38,673 nt of DNA, taken from the NCBI GenBank assembly GCA_021298085.1, contig JAJTDE010000025.1, positions 1 through 38,673 of the forward strand, written 5' to 3'. Below, in pieces: positions 8,236 through 15,807 of this stretch (within the stretch, counting starts at the first letter, position 1; each line of letters starts with the position of its first letter). Source of the DNA: Rubrivivax sp. (GTDB lineage Bacteria; Pseudomonadota; Gammaproteobacteria; Burkholderiales; Burkholderiaceae_C). Made by a program: the position numbers and the translations under genes. The notes below the pieces were generated by a model that was given only the letters and a program-made list of their open reading frames with translations, was not told the origin of the DNA and made no database searches.

Positions 8236-8439
8236 ATGACACTTGCTCTGGTGTTGGTCGGCTGGTGCGTGCTCTTGGTGCTGTCCTGGCCCATCGCACT
8301 GGCGGTCTTGGTCCTGGCGCCATTGGTCTGGCTGCTCAGCCTGCCCTTCAGGCTGCTGGGTGTGGTGGTGGATGCGGTGTTTGCGCTGGTGCGTGCCGTC
8401 GTCATGCTGCCGGCCAGGCTGTTGGGGCATCGGCCGTGA
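8236..8439 (+). CDS. Small integral membrane protein, 67 residues
   Basis: Starts MTLALVLVGWCVLLVL. Nearly the whole chain is hydrophobic, with two likely membrane segments (about residues 3-38) and an amphipathic or third segment (41-60) ending in RLLGHRP. It follows the 47-residue peptide gene by five bases. Function unknown; composition and tight spacing argue that it is real. Confidence 0.6.
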   Translation: MTLALVLVGWCVLLVLSWPIALAVLVLAPLVWLLSLPFRLLGVVVDAVFALVRAVVMLPARLLGHRP

Positions 8440-8747
8440 AAGGCTGGGTTGTTCACGGCTCTCTACCGTTGGCGAACTGAGGGCGTTCGTCAACGCACAG
8501 ACGGCTCGCCGTCCGTCCAAGCGCCTGGCTGTGCAACGACACACAGACCATGCCCCCTCCAGACCTCCCGCCGACACCGGTCACTCGCAGGGCCCACAGG
8601 AAGCCCGTTCCAACGAAGGGACAGCCGGCGGCGCTGGCACGTCGCCCCGTTCAGACACAGCCACGCAGCGCTTTTTCTGGCTTTTTGTCGGGCGCTGAGA
8701 TAGCGTGACCACTCGTGCCGCTGCGCACAGGGTCAGGAGGTGCCGAC
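8440..8747. other. Intergenic stretch ahead of the MFS gene
   Basis: About 308 bases with no convincing gene on either strand. A strong ribosome binding site (AGGAGG, 8736-8741) lies just before the MFS start. No clear sigma70 promoter or repeat was recognised. Confidence 0.5.
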
Positions 8748-10058
8748 ATGACAGAACCGCTCGCCGGACAGGCCGCGGCCGCCCCTGTGCCGCCGCTGGC
8801 CAGGGCACTCGCCGCGCGTGGCATCCACTACGGCTGGGTGATGGTCGCACTGACCTTCGTCTACGCCGTGTTCTCGTCCTCGGCGATGGGTGTACCCAGC
8901 GTGCTGATCGTGCCCATGTCGAAGGAATTGGGCTGGTCGATCGGCGAACTCTCGGCACCCCAGGGTCTGCGCCTCGCGCTCTTCGGGCTGGCAGCGCCGC
9001 TCGCCGGTGGGCTCATGCTGCGCTACGGCCCGAGGCGAATGGTCGCCATCTCGGGTGCGCTGCTCCTGATCGGCCTGGCGCTGTCCATCGCCACCACCGA
9101 GAAGTGGCAGCTCTGGCTCGGCATGGGCGTGCTGCTCGGCGTGGCCCCGGGCATGACCGCGATGCAGCTCAATGCGGTGATGGCGTCGCGCTGGTTCGTC
9201 GCACACCGTGGCCTGGTGATCGGTGTGCTGGGCGGGGCCATTGCCACGGGCATGCTGGTCTTCATGCCGCTGGCGGCCTGGGTGAGCGAGCGTTGGGGCT
9301 GGCGCGTGGCGCTCATGATTCCGAGTGTGGGGGCCGCCCTCAGCTGGCTGGCCTTCCTGTGGCTGGCGCGCGACCGTCCGCAGGACCTGAATCTGCCCGC
9401 CGTGGGCGAGACCACCGTCACCCCCGTGCCGCCGACGCCGACGGCCAACTTCGTCGAACTGAGCCTGCAGGCGCTGATGCTCGGCACCCGGCGGCCGATC
9501 TTCTGGATTTTGGTGGCCACCTTCGCCATCTGCGGCATCTCCAGCTTCGGGCTCACACAGGCGCACCTGGTGCCGTTCTGTGGCGACCTGGGCATACCGC
9601 TGGGCACCGCGGCCTGGTTGCTGGCCGTGATCGGCATCTGCGACCTCATCGGGACCATCGGCTCGGGCTGGCTGTCCGACCGCTACGACAACCGCTGGCT
9701 GCTGGCCTGGTACTACGGCCTGCGTGGCATCGCCCTGCTGTGGCTGGTCAGCACCCAACCCACGATGGTGGGCTTGACCATCTTCGCCGTCATCTATGGC
9801 CTGGACTTCATCGCCACCGTGCCACCCTCGGTGCGGCTCACCGTGACGAGTTTCGGGCGAGAAATGGGCCCGGCGGTCTTTGCCTGGATCTTTGCGGCGC
9901 ACCATGTCGCCGCCGGCCTGATGGCCTTTGGCACCGGCGTGAGCCGGGACATGCTGGGCACGTACGAACCGGCCTTCCTGCTGGCCGGAGTGCTGTGCTT
10001 CGCCGCTGCGTTGAGTTTTGTGGCCGTGCGCCGGCCCCAGCCGGCTGGGGCCGGATGA
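8748..10058 (+). CDS. MFS transporter (monocarboxylate/oxalate-formate antiporter type)
   Basis: A 436-residue protein with about 12 hydrophobic segments, a central polar loop (about residues 215-245) and MFS loop motifs such as GLMLRYGPRRMV (loop 2-3) and GWLSDRYDNRW (loop 8-9). The opening YGWVMVALTFVYAVFSSSAM resembles the MFS branch that carries small carboxylates. AGGAGG seven bases upstream fixes the ATG at 8748 over an in-frame upstream start. It stands alone, so the substrate cannot be inferred. Its last codons are part of a perfect palindrome. Confidence 0.9.
   Translation: MTEPLAGQAAAAPVPPLARALAARGIHYGWVMVALTFVYAVFSSSAMGVPSVLIVPMSKELGWSIGELSAPQGLRLALFGLAAPLAGGLMLRYGPRRMVAISGALLLIGLALSIATTEKWQLWLGMGVLLGVAPGMTAMQLNAVMASRWFVAHRGLVIGVLGGAIATGMLVFMPLAAWVSERWGWRVALMIPSVGAALSWLAFLWLARDRPQDLNLPAVGETTVTPVPPTPTANFVELSLQALMLGTRRPIFWILVATFAICGISSFGLTQAHLVPFCGDLGIPLGTAAWLLAVIGICDLIGTIGSGWLSDRYDNRWLLAWYYGLRGIALLWLVSTQPTMVGLTIFAVIYGLDFIATVPPSVRLTVTSFGREMGPAVFAWIFAAHHVAAGLMAFGTGVSRDMLGTYEPAFLLAGVLCFAAALSFVAVRRPQPAGAG
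10031..10054. terminator. 24-bp perfect palindrome over the end of the MFS gene
   Basis: CCGGCCCCAGCC at 10031-10042 is followed directly by its reverse complement at 10043-10054, ending two bases before the TGA. An RNA hairpin of about ten G-C pairs could form. There is no U-run after it, so it is not a classical intrinsic terminator; transcript-end protection or a protein-binding site are alternatives. Confidence 0.45.
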
Positions 10059-10067
10059 CAGGACCGG

Positions 10068-10265
10068 TCAGCCCTTGGCGGACTTGACGGCCGGCTTCGG
10101 TGCACGGGCTCCTGAGAAGGCCCTGGACTCGCGCTTGAGCGGGCGTCCCACCGGGCATCGTTCGAAGGCGTAGCCGGTCAGGCTGGTGACCAAGCCCGCG
10201 TTCTCAAGAACCGACAAGTGCCGAGGGATGGCCGCTGAGCTCAGCATGTGCCGGTGGTGTGTCAA
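10068..10265 (-). pseudogene. Fragment of an ArsR-like regulator with an unrelated tail
   Basis: The reverse-strand frame includes SSAAIPRHLSVLENAGLVTS, which resembles the recognition-helix region of ArsR-family winged helix regulators. The N-terminal half of such a protein is absent, and the tail (ERCPVGRPLKRESRAF to VKSAKG) is not recognised as ArsR. It abuts intron-like and transposase debris, so it is read as a chimeric remnant. A short functional protein is unlikely. Confidence 0.4.
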
Positions 10266-10269
10266 CGAT

Positions 10270-10365
10270 CGCAGCAGCGATGCCGGTTACCCAGCACCCC
10301 CCGAACAAATCCGTACGTGCCCAACAAAGGCATCCGGCTCCTACCTCGGGTATCTGATGGCCATC
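10270..10365 (-). mobile_element. Possible group II intron fragment (RNA-domain part)
   Basis: On the minus strand this region reads GGAGCCGGATGC, a short loop, then GCACGTACGGA and a G-run. That paired pattern resembles the GAGCCG..CGTACGGTTC hairpin found beside intron-encoded proteins in bacterial group II introns. No reverse-transcriptase coding sequence or domain V was recognised. The assignment rests on remembered consensus only. Confidence 0.35.
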
Positions 10366-10465
10366 CGCTCTTCGGGCCAAGGGGCCAGGACATGGTGCCG
10401 GTACGCCCCAGGAGTCTGGGCATTGGTCGGCAATGTGGTGTGCGAAGTAGTCGTCCCTGAACCAT

Positions 10466-10790
10466 TCAATCCAGCGACCGCTCCACGCTGCGTCTGACCT
10501 CGGCCGGCAACAGCCACAAGATGGCCCGCAGGCCCTTCTTGGCGATCATCCGCAGCAACCCGCGCAGGTTGTGACCCGCCGCGCACAGCGCCGCGTGCAG
10601 CGTGTGGCCGTCGTAAGGTGCCCTGCTGAATGCCCTGGCACCGACGATCCCAGCGCGGCCGGCCCGCTGGGGAAATGCCACCTGGGGCGACACCGGCCAC
10701 CGTGCCAAACAGAGGTGCGTGGATGCCGACGTGGGCGGCAGCTCAGGGCCCAGCAGCAGTGTTGTCCCTTGATAACTGGGGGTCTCGCGG
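10466..10790 (-). pseudogene. IS5-family-like transposase remnant
   Basis: The reverse-strand frame reads YDGHTLHAALCAAGHNLRGL and then LRMIAKKGLRAILWLLPAEV. YDGHTL is a conserved stretch of IS5/IS1182-type DDE transposases, and CAAGHNLRGLLR resembles their extreme C-terminal helix. In an intact enzyme these are separated by roughly 80 or more residues, so an internal deletion appears to have joined them. The catalytic core is missing. Confidence 0.5.
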
Positions 10791-11138
10791 ACAACGGTGA
10801 TCTCCGATGCGCAAGCGGGCAGCATCGTCGGCCAGGTGAGTTTGTCGACGGCGCAGATCGAGCGGGCTTGGTTGCCCAAGGAACCGCAGCGCAATCGCCC
10901 CGACCCGTTGCCCGCCATCCTGCTGGGCCAGCTGGCGGTCGACTTGCGGTGGCAGGGGCAGGGCATTGCGCGATCGTTGATGTCCTATGCGCTCACCAAG
11001 GCGGTGCGCCTGTCCGACCCGGTTGGATGCTTCTGCGTGCTGACGCACCCGCTGGATGACGATGTGCGGGCGCTCTACGCGGCCTTCGGATGCCAGGACC
11101 TGCCGTTGGATACCGTCGGTGTCAGGGAGAGGACTTGA
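10782..11138 (+). pseudogene. GNAT acetyltransferase toxin-like gene, 5'-truncated
   Basis: About 115 residues contain VSLSTAQIERAWLPKEPQRN, then PAILLGQLAVDLRWQGQGIA (the acetyl-CoA loop R/Q-G-Q-G-I-A) and CFCVLTHPLDDDVRALYAAF. This matches the middle and end of GNAT proteins that act as tRNA-acetylating toxins with a DUF1778 antitoxin (TacAT-like). The first 50 or so residues are lost; similarity starts at the edge of the transposase remnant. No antitoxin gene is nearby. The last codons overlap the end of the convergent SGNH gene. An in-frame GTG at 10797 could start a short protein, but it would lack part of the fold. Confidence 0.6.
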
Positions 11139-12162
11139 CCTGCAGCGGCAGCAGCTGCAGCGCATCGATACGCTGCAGCAGGGCCTCGGCGGCCTCGACG
11201 TGCCCCTGGGCGTTCCAGTGTCCGTCGATCTTGAAGTAGAGGTCGGGCCGCTCGGTCCTCGAAGGCAGCTCGAGCAGGGGTGTGCCGACCTGCTCCGCCA
11301 CCTGGCGGATCGCCGCGCGCTGGGGCGCCTGCAGTCCAACGGACAACAGGATCACTGGCCAGCGTTCGGCCTGGCACTTGCGCAATGCGGCCTCGACGAG
11401 CTTCAGCGTGAGCGTGTCGCCCGGCTCCAGGCGCTGCGGCGCCGGCGCGCTTGCAGCGGCGCCAGGCTGGGTCGGCCGGCCGGCGATACTGAACCCCGGG
11501 TCATTCGACATCGCCTGACGGACCAGACCCATGAGGTTGGAGTTCGCCAAGCCCGGGATGGACTCGACAACCGTCTGGACGCGGCGCGCGAACCGCGGTG
11601 GAGGAACGGGAAGCTCGACCAGTTCACCCTTCTCGTCGAGCCGGTACAGGCCTTCGACCGTGTTGTCCCAGAAATCGTTCTGCAGCAGCTGCAGCACGAC
11701 GAGTCGTGGCTGTACCGCGACCGCGGTAGTCTGCAGGTGCTTCAGCCAGAAGCCGTTGCCGGACGCCCCCATGCCCAGGTTCAGCATGAGCGGGGCCTGG
11801 GTACCGTGCCGAAGGCCGAGCTTCTGGCCCAGCAGGGCCGGATACTCCTGGCCGTCGGATACACCGTAACCCATGGTGAAGGAATCACCGAGGAACAGCA
11901 CCGGCTGCTTGACGGGGCCCGAGGGCTCCGCGCCACGGGCGCCCAGCGAGTTGGTGCTGAAGCGCATCGTGAAATCCGGTGTCACGCGGACAGTCTCGAA
12001 GTTCGGCTTCAGCCGATTCCAGACCACCGGGTCGTACACCGTGAACGAGGCGCCGACGTTGCGCAGCGTGATGATGTGCGGAATGGCGAACTCCGCCACC
12101 ACCAGTGCGGCCACCACACTGGTCACAACGACGGCGACGTTTCCGAGCCAGCGCCTGACCAT
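11122..12162 (-). CDS. Membrane-anchored SGNH-fold hydrolase/acyltransferase
   Basis: A 346-residue protein with an N-terminal membrane anchor (VVVTSVVAALVVAEFAI, about residues 10-26), so the domain is probably outside the cytoplasmic membrane. SGNH blocks are visible: VLFLGDSFTMGYGV (nucleophile Ser in GDS), LQLLQNDFWDN (block III Asn) and IDGHWNAQGH (catalytic Asp and His). Such enzymes hydrolyse or transfer ester groups, often acetyl, on glycans or lipids. The start at 12162 overlaps the carbamoyltransferase stop by one base (TGATG), a coupling signal. It is the last gene of a four-gene operon; the operon role is inferred as modification of a carbamoylated extracellular product. Confidence 0.85.
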   Translation of the reverse strand: MVRRWLGNVAVVVTSVVAALVVAEFAIPHIITLRNVGASFTVYDPVVWNRLKPNFETVRVTPDFTMRFSTNSLGARGAEPSGPVKQPVLFLGDSFTMGYGVSDGQEYPALLGQKLGLRHGTQAPLMLNLGMGASGNGFWLKHLQTTAVAVQPRLVVLQLLQNDFWDNTVEGLYRLDEKGELVELPVPPPRFARRVQTVVESIPGLANSNLMGLVRQAMSNDPGFSIAGRPTQPGAAASAPAPQRLEPGDTLTLKLVEAALRKCQAERWPVILLSVGLQAPQRAAIRQVAEQVGTPLLELPSRTERPDLYFKIDGHWNAQGHVEAAEALLQRIDALQLLPLQVKSSP

Positions 12163-13991
12163 CAGTCCAACTCGAAAGCGGTCTCGTAGTTCTGCTTCAG
12201 CGCCGGGTTCTGGTCTTCCTTGCGCAGGTAGCAGTTGCCCAACGCGAGGATGTCCAGCTCGGTTCCCATGAAGCACCGGAAGGCGTCCTCGGGCGTGCCG
12301 ACGATCGGCTCACCGCGGACGTTGAAGCTGGTATTCACGAGCACCGGGCAGCCGGTGTGCTGCTCGAACGCCGACAGCAGCGCGTGATAGCGCGGGTTGA
12401 CGTCCTTGCGAACCGTCTGGATGCGCGCAGAGTAGTCGACGTGCGTGACAGCCGGGATGTCCGAGCGCGGCACGTTGAGCTTCTCGATACCGAAGAGCCG
12501 CTTCTGCTCCTCGGTCATTTCCACCCAGCGCTCGCGCTTGACGTCGGCCACCAGCAACATGTACGGGCTGTCGCCATCCAGCTCGAACCAGTCGGCCACC
12601 TTCTCGCGCAGCACCGACGGCGCGAAAGGCCGGAACGATTCGCGGTACTTGACCTTGAGGTTCAGCGTCTTCTGCATGGTCGGCGAGCGAGGATCGCCGA
12701 TGATCGAGCGGTTGCCCAGCGCGCGCGGCCCGAACTCCATGCGGCCCTGGAACCAGCCCAGCGCCTTGCCATTGGCGAGGTCCTGCGCGACGGTGCTGAC
12801 GAGGTTGTCGTCGCTCAGTGTCGTGAACTTGGCGCCGGCTGCCCTCAGACGCGCCTCGATGTCGGTCTGCGCGAAGTCCGGGCCCAGATACGAGCCGTGC
12901 ATCGCGTCGACCCCGGCCTCGCGCGGCTGCTTGCCGTTGAAGTAGTAGCCGACCAGTGCCGCACCCAGGGCACCACCTGCATCGCCGGCCGCGGGCTGGA
13001 TATAGATGTTATCGAAGGCACCGTCACGCAGCACCTTGCCGTTGGCCACGCAGTTCAGCGCCACCCCACCGGCCAGGCACAGGTTGCGCATGCCGGTTTC
13101 CTTGCGCAGCGAACGCACCAGCTTCAAGACCACGTACTCGGTCGCGGCCTGCAGAGAGGCCGCCAAGTCCATGTGGTGCTGGGTCAGCATCTGGTCCGGC
13201 TTGCGCGGCGGACCGCCGAACAGCGCATCGAACTTGCTGTTGGTCATCGTCAGGCCCGTGCAGTAGTCGAAGTACTGCATGTCGAGGCGGAACGAGCCGT
13301 CTTCCTTGACGTCGATCAGGTGCTTGAAGATCTTGTCGACATACTTGGGCTCGCCGTAGGGGGCCAGACCCATCACCTTGTACTCGCCGGAGTTCACCTT
13401 GAAACCGGTGTAGTAGGTGAAGGCAGAGTACAGCAGGCCCAGCGAGTGCGGGAAGTGGATCTCCTTGAAGACCTCGAGCTGGTTGCCGACACCCCGTGCC
13501 GCGGAGGTGGTGGCCCACTCCCCAACGCCGTCCATCGTCAGCACCAGCGCCTCATCGTAGGGCGACGGGTAATAGGCGCTTGCGGCATGGCTCAGGTGAT
13601 GCTCGCTGAAGTTCAGCACACCGTTCCAGCTGTCTCCGCCCAGTGCCTTGGCCAGTTCCTTCTGCAACAGGTCCTTCAGGAACAGCTTCTCGCGCAGCCA
13701 CAGCGGAATGGACATGCGGAACGAACGGAAGCCGCGCGGTGCGAAGGCCAGGTAGGTTTCCAGCAGACGTTCGAACTTCAGGAACGGCTTGTCGTAGAAG
13801 ACAACCTGGTCCACGTCCTTCAACGTGATGCCGCCCTGCTCCAGGCAAAAGCGAAGTGCGTTTACCGGGAAGCGCGCGTCGTGCTTCTTGCGGGTGAAGC
13901 GCTCTTCCTGGGCGGCAGCCACGATCCGGCCACCGTCGACAAGGGCTGCTGCGCTGTCGTGGTAATAGGCCGAAATTCCGATCACGCGCAT
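12162..13991 (-). CDS. NodU/CmcH/SxtI-family O-carbamoyltransferase
   Basis: A 609-residue protein transferring carbamoyl from carbamoyl phosphate to a hydroxyl through an adenylate intermediate. The N-terminal Kae1-like domain starts VIGISAYYHDSAAALVDGG and has the metal-binding EHHLSHAASAYYPSPY with its His pair (about residues 128-143); GGVALNCVANGK (about 304-315) is a nucleotide-site motif. The C-terminal YrdC-like part includes RMEFGPRALGNRSIIGDPRS and ESFRPFAPSVL, typical of this family. Length is normal. Two small membrane-protein genes precede it and an SGNH gene overlaps its end, an order matching the sxtI neighbourhood. The acceptor is unknown; a glycan or small metabolite is possible. 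Confidence 0.93.
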   Translation of the reverse strand: MRVIGISAYYHDSAAALVDGGRIVAAAQEERFTRKKHDARFPVNALRFCLEQGGITLKDVDQVVFYDKPFLKFERLLETYLAFAPRGFRSFRMSIPLWLREKLFLKDLLQKELAKALGGDSWNGVLNFSEHHLSHAASAYYPSPYDEALVLTMDGVGEWATTSAARGVGNQLEVFKEIHFPHSLGLLYSAFTYYTGFKVNSGEYKVMGLAPYGEPKYVDKIFKHLIDVKEDGSFRLDMQYFDYCTGLTMTNSKFDALFGGPPRKPDQMLTQHHMDLAASLQAATEYVVLKLVRSLRKETGMRNLCLAGGVALNCVANGKVLRDGAFDNIYIQPAAGDAGGALGAALVGYYFNGKQPREAGVDAMHGSYLGPDFAQTDIEARLRAAGAKFTTLSDDNLVSTVAQDLANGKALGWFQGRMEFGPRALGNRSIIGDPRSPTMQKTLNLKVKYRESFRPFAPSVLREKVADWFELDGDSPYMLLVADVKRERWVEMTEEQKRLFGIEKLNVPRSDIPAVTHVDYSARIQTVRKDVNPRYHALLSAFEQHTGCPVLVNTSFNVRGEPIVGTPEDAFRCFMGTELDILALGNCYLRKEDQNPALKQNYETAFELD

Positions 13992-14022
13992 ATCGCGGGG
14001 CTCTCTTGAGACTGCAGGGGTT

Positions 14023-14172
14023 TCAGAACAGGGTGTAGATGAACGGCGCGACAGCCGAACCCTTGGCGAGCACGATCAGGGCACCCAGCAGCGCCATCAT
14101 GATGAACAGCGGCCACAGCCAGATCTTCTTGCGGGCGCGCAGGAAGGCAATGAGTTCCTTGACGATCGACAT
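14023..14172 (-). CDS. DUF5989 (SxtK-like) single-span membrane peptide
   Basis: This 49-residue gene starts MSIVKELIAFLRARKKIWLW, has one membrane helix (about residues 18-36) and ends in SAVAPFIYTLF. The pattern of an amphipathic start, ARKK, a Trp-rich entry and a short tail is that of DUF5989, a small family found beside NodU-type carbamoyltransferases; SxtK of the saxitoxin cluster is a relative from memory. It lies 27 bases after the SxtJ-like gene and 31 before the carbamoyltransferase gene. The role is unknown; it may anchor the carbamoyltransferase to the membrane. Confidence 0.85.
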   Translation of the reverse strand: MSIVKELIAFLRARKKIWLWPLFIMMALLGALIVLAKGSAVAPFIYTLF

Positions 14173-14199
14173 GGTGTACCTCGACGAAGCTGGAATAGA

Positions 14200-14622
14200 T
14201 CAGAACTGGTTGCCGATGGAGCCCGGCGGCGGCCCGGGCGGCTCGCGGTCCACCCAATAGCTGCGTGTGCCGCGGTCCATCTTGAGCTTGAGCGGGTCCT
14301 TGCCGAACATCCGCACGACCAGCCCGATGGGCATGAAGACCAGGTAGAAGAGCAGGGCCAGGAAGATCGGGCTGATGATGGCCGCGAGCAGCAGGCCAAA
14401 TTTCATCCAGATGCGGTTCAGCGGGGCCAGCATGCGAGGAATCACCAGCGCGATGAGCAGGAAACCCACGGCCACGCCGATCGACCACCAGCGCAGGGGC
14501 CGCCCGAACATCAGCGGCCAAAAGCCGATGATGGTGAACACCACGGAAAACACGATGCCGAAACTGCGGTCAGAACCAATCTCAACGTCTTCGTCCCGCT
14601 TGAGGTCTTCTATAGCTGACAT
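14200..14622 (-). CDS. SxtJ-family membrane protein
   Basis: A 140-residue protein with an acidic start (MSAIEDLKRDEDVEIGSDRS), three or four hydrophobic segments (FGIVFSVVFTIIGFWPLMFG, WWSIGVAVGFLLIALVI, FGLLLAAIISPIFLALLFYL) and a polar tail with a proline run (EPPGPPPGS). The G-S-D-R-x-FG motif followed by paired membrane helices fits the SxtJ family. The start at 14622 was chosen because the acidic stretch belongs to the family; frames extending to 14868 hold no similarity. It is the first gene of the operon with DUF5989, carbamoyltransferase and SGNH hydrolase. Its biochemical role has not been established, to my knowledge. Confidence 0.85.
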   Translation of the reverse strand: MSAIEDLKRDEDVEIGSDRSFGIVFSVVFTIIGFWPLMFGRPLRWWSIGVAVGFLLIALVIPRMLAPLNRIWMKFGLLLAAIISPIFLALLFYLVFMPIGLVVRMFGKDPLKLKMDRGTRSYWVDREPPGPPPGSIGNQF

Positions 14623-15025
14623 GCCAGTAACCTGGTGGTAATGCGACCGGATGGTCTTGGACCGCGTGCAGAGATCTGCGAAATGAAAGCGGGTCAATCG
14701 CCCGCAAGCGTGTATTGTCTCGTACCGGATCGAGGTCTTGTGTGCATCGTCCCCTTCATTCATGGTGATGGGTCTAGAACACCGACAAGGATTGTGGCCC
14801 TCGTCATCGGTGTGCACGGCACCCGGGTACGGTCCACCCCCCAGTTCGAAAGCAGGCCGCGCTTGCACTGGCCGTCGCTGCGCGATGTCGTTTGTCCACC
14901 ATACCCAGCCTGAGCAAAACCGCTGACGGTTCCGGCTTGCGCCAGTTCAGGCGGCGCATCCTGAACCTCCCAGCGCTGGTGCAGTCGCCCACGGGCCGGC
15001 TCACCATCACACCGGGCACATCAGG
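14623..15025. other. Intergenic region upstream of the SxtJ-like operon
   Basis: About 400 bases without a supportable gene. The minus-strand promoter of the SxtJ-carbamoyltransferase operon should be here; a TTGACC at about 14693-14698 on that strand could be a -35 box, but no good -10 partner was found. The left part of the sterol-desaturase remnant fades out near 15026. Confidence 0.4.
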
Positions 15026-15286
15026 GCCGGGCCAGTAGAAGGCACCCTCAGCCGCCGGGTTGCTCCAGCAGCCGATGGGCAGCAGAGCGTACTCGCGAAA
15101 GCAGCGGTTCAAGGTGACGCCGCTCAGGCCAATCAGGTCCAGTTGCGCCAGGTTCATGAGGCCTGCTCGCCAGTAGCAGCCGGGCGATTCGGGCAGCTGG
15201 CGGTCGGGGGCCACGCGCTCGTAGACGAAGTAGAAGCCTGTGGCCGCGATCATCAGGGCGGCGGGGAGGAACTGGTCTTGGTAAGC
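15026..15286 (-). pseudogene. N-terminal remnant of a sterol desaturase/fatty acid hydroxylase family gene
   Basis: About 85 residues include LPAALMIAATGFYFVYERVA, PDRQLPESPGCYW, LDLIGLSGVTLNRCFREYAL and SNPAAEGAFYW. The order of hydrophobic start, YERVAPGR-like, Pro-Trp/Tyr, Leu-rich helix and EG-FYW matches the first part of sterol-desaturase family proteins. The His-rich di-iron motifs that should follow FYW are missing, and no start codon is evident. Confidence 0.5.
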
Positions 15287-15383
15287 GTCGTGCTGTGACG
15301 CCGTGAACTGTGTTGACGATGGACCACTGCCCGAACTGCGGTGGCGACACGACTTCTGCGCGTGTGGCGCGCCACCCAGCGCT

Positions 15384-15776
15384 TTACGGTCCGGCGTCGT
15401 GCCGCACGAAGCGAGCCACGAAGTCCAGCGACGACACCACACCGCGCACTTGCGTGCCCTCGGCCACCACCACATGGTGGATGTGGCGCTCGACCATCTG
15501 CATCGCCACTTCGGCCAGGCCAGCCTGGGGCGGCACCACCACCGGCTTATAGGTGCAGAGCTGCCAAGCGGGCACGGCCTGTGCGTCGCGCTGCTGGGCG
15601 TGGAATTGCAGCACGTCGGACGTGCTGATCACGCCCACCACCGTGCCGTCGCCTTCGGTCACCGGCACCCAGCTGCGGTGCTCGGCGACGAGGAAGGCCT
15701 CGACCTGCGCCACCGTGTCGTCCATGGCGACGGTCTGCACGTGGGACTGCATCAGCGAGGCGATGGTGGCGGACAT
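15384..15776 (-). CDS. Paired CBS-domain protein
   Basis: A 130-residue protein made of two CBS motifs: SLMQSHVQTVAMDDTVAQVE (about 6-25) with VGVISTSDVLQFHAQ, then PVVVPPQAGLAEVAMQMVER with VRGVVSSLDFVARF. A tandem pair usually binds adenine nucleotides such as AMP, ATP or NADH and regulates a partner. GGAG a few bases upstream supports ATG 15776 over an in-frame start at 15800. It lies 31 bases after the PEP synthase gene on the same strand, so it may be an energy-sensing partner of that enzyme; that link is inference. Confidence 0.88.
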   Translation of the reverse strand: MSATIASLMQSHVQTVAMDDTVAQVEAFLVAEHRSWVPVTEGDGTVVGVISTSDVLQFHAQQRDAQAVPAWQLCTYKPVVVPPQAGLAEVAMQMVERHIHHVVVAEGTQVRGVVSSLDFVARFVRHDAGP

Positions 15777-15807
15777 GGTCTTCTCCAGTTTTAGGGCCAA
15801 GGCATGG

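Noticed and set aside
6974..8323. 449-residue minus-strand frame opposite the FAD oxidoreductase
   Set aside because: The plus strand shows the Rossmann and FAD motifs; the other frame has no recognisable domain.
12357..14009. Long open frame on the plus strand antisense to the carbamoyltransferase
   Set aside because: It is the opposite-strand shadow of a strongly conserved gene; its translation has no family-like motifs and arises from the high GC content.
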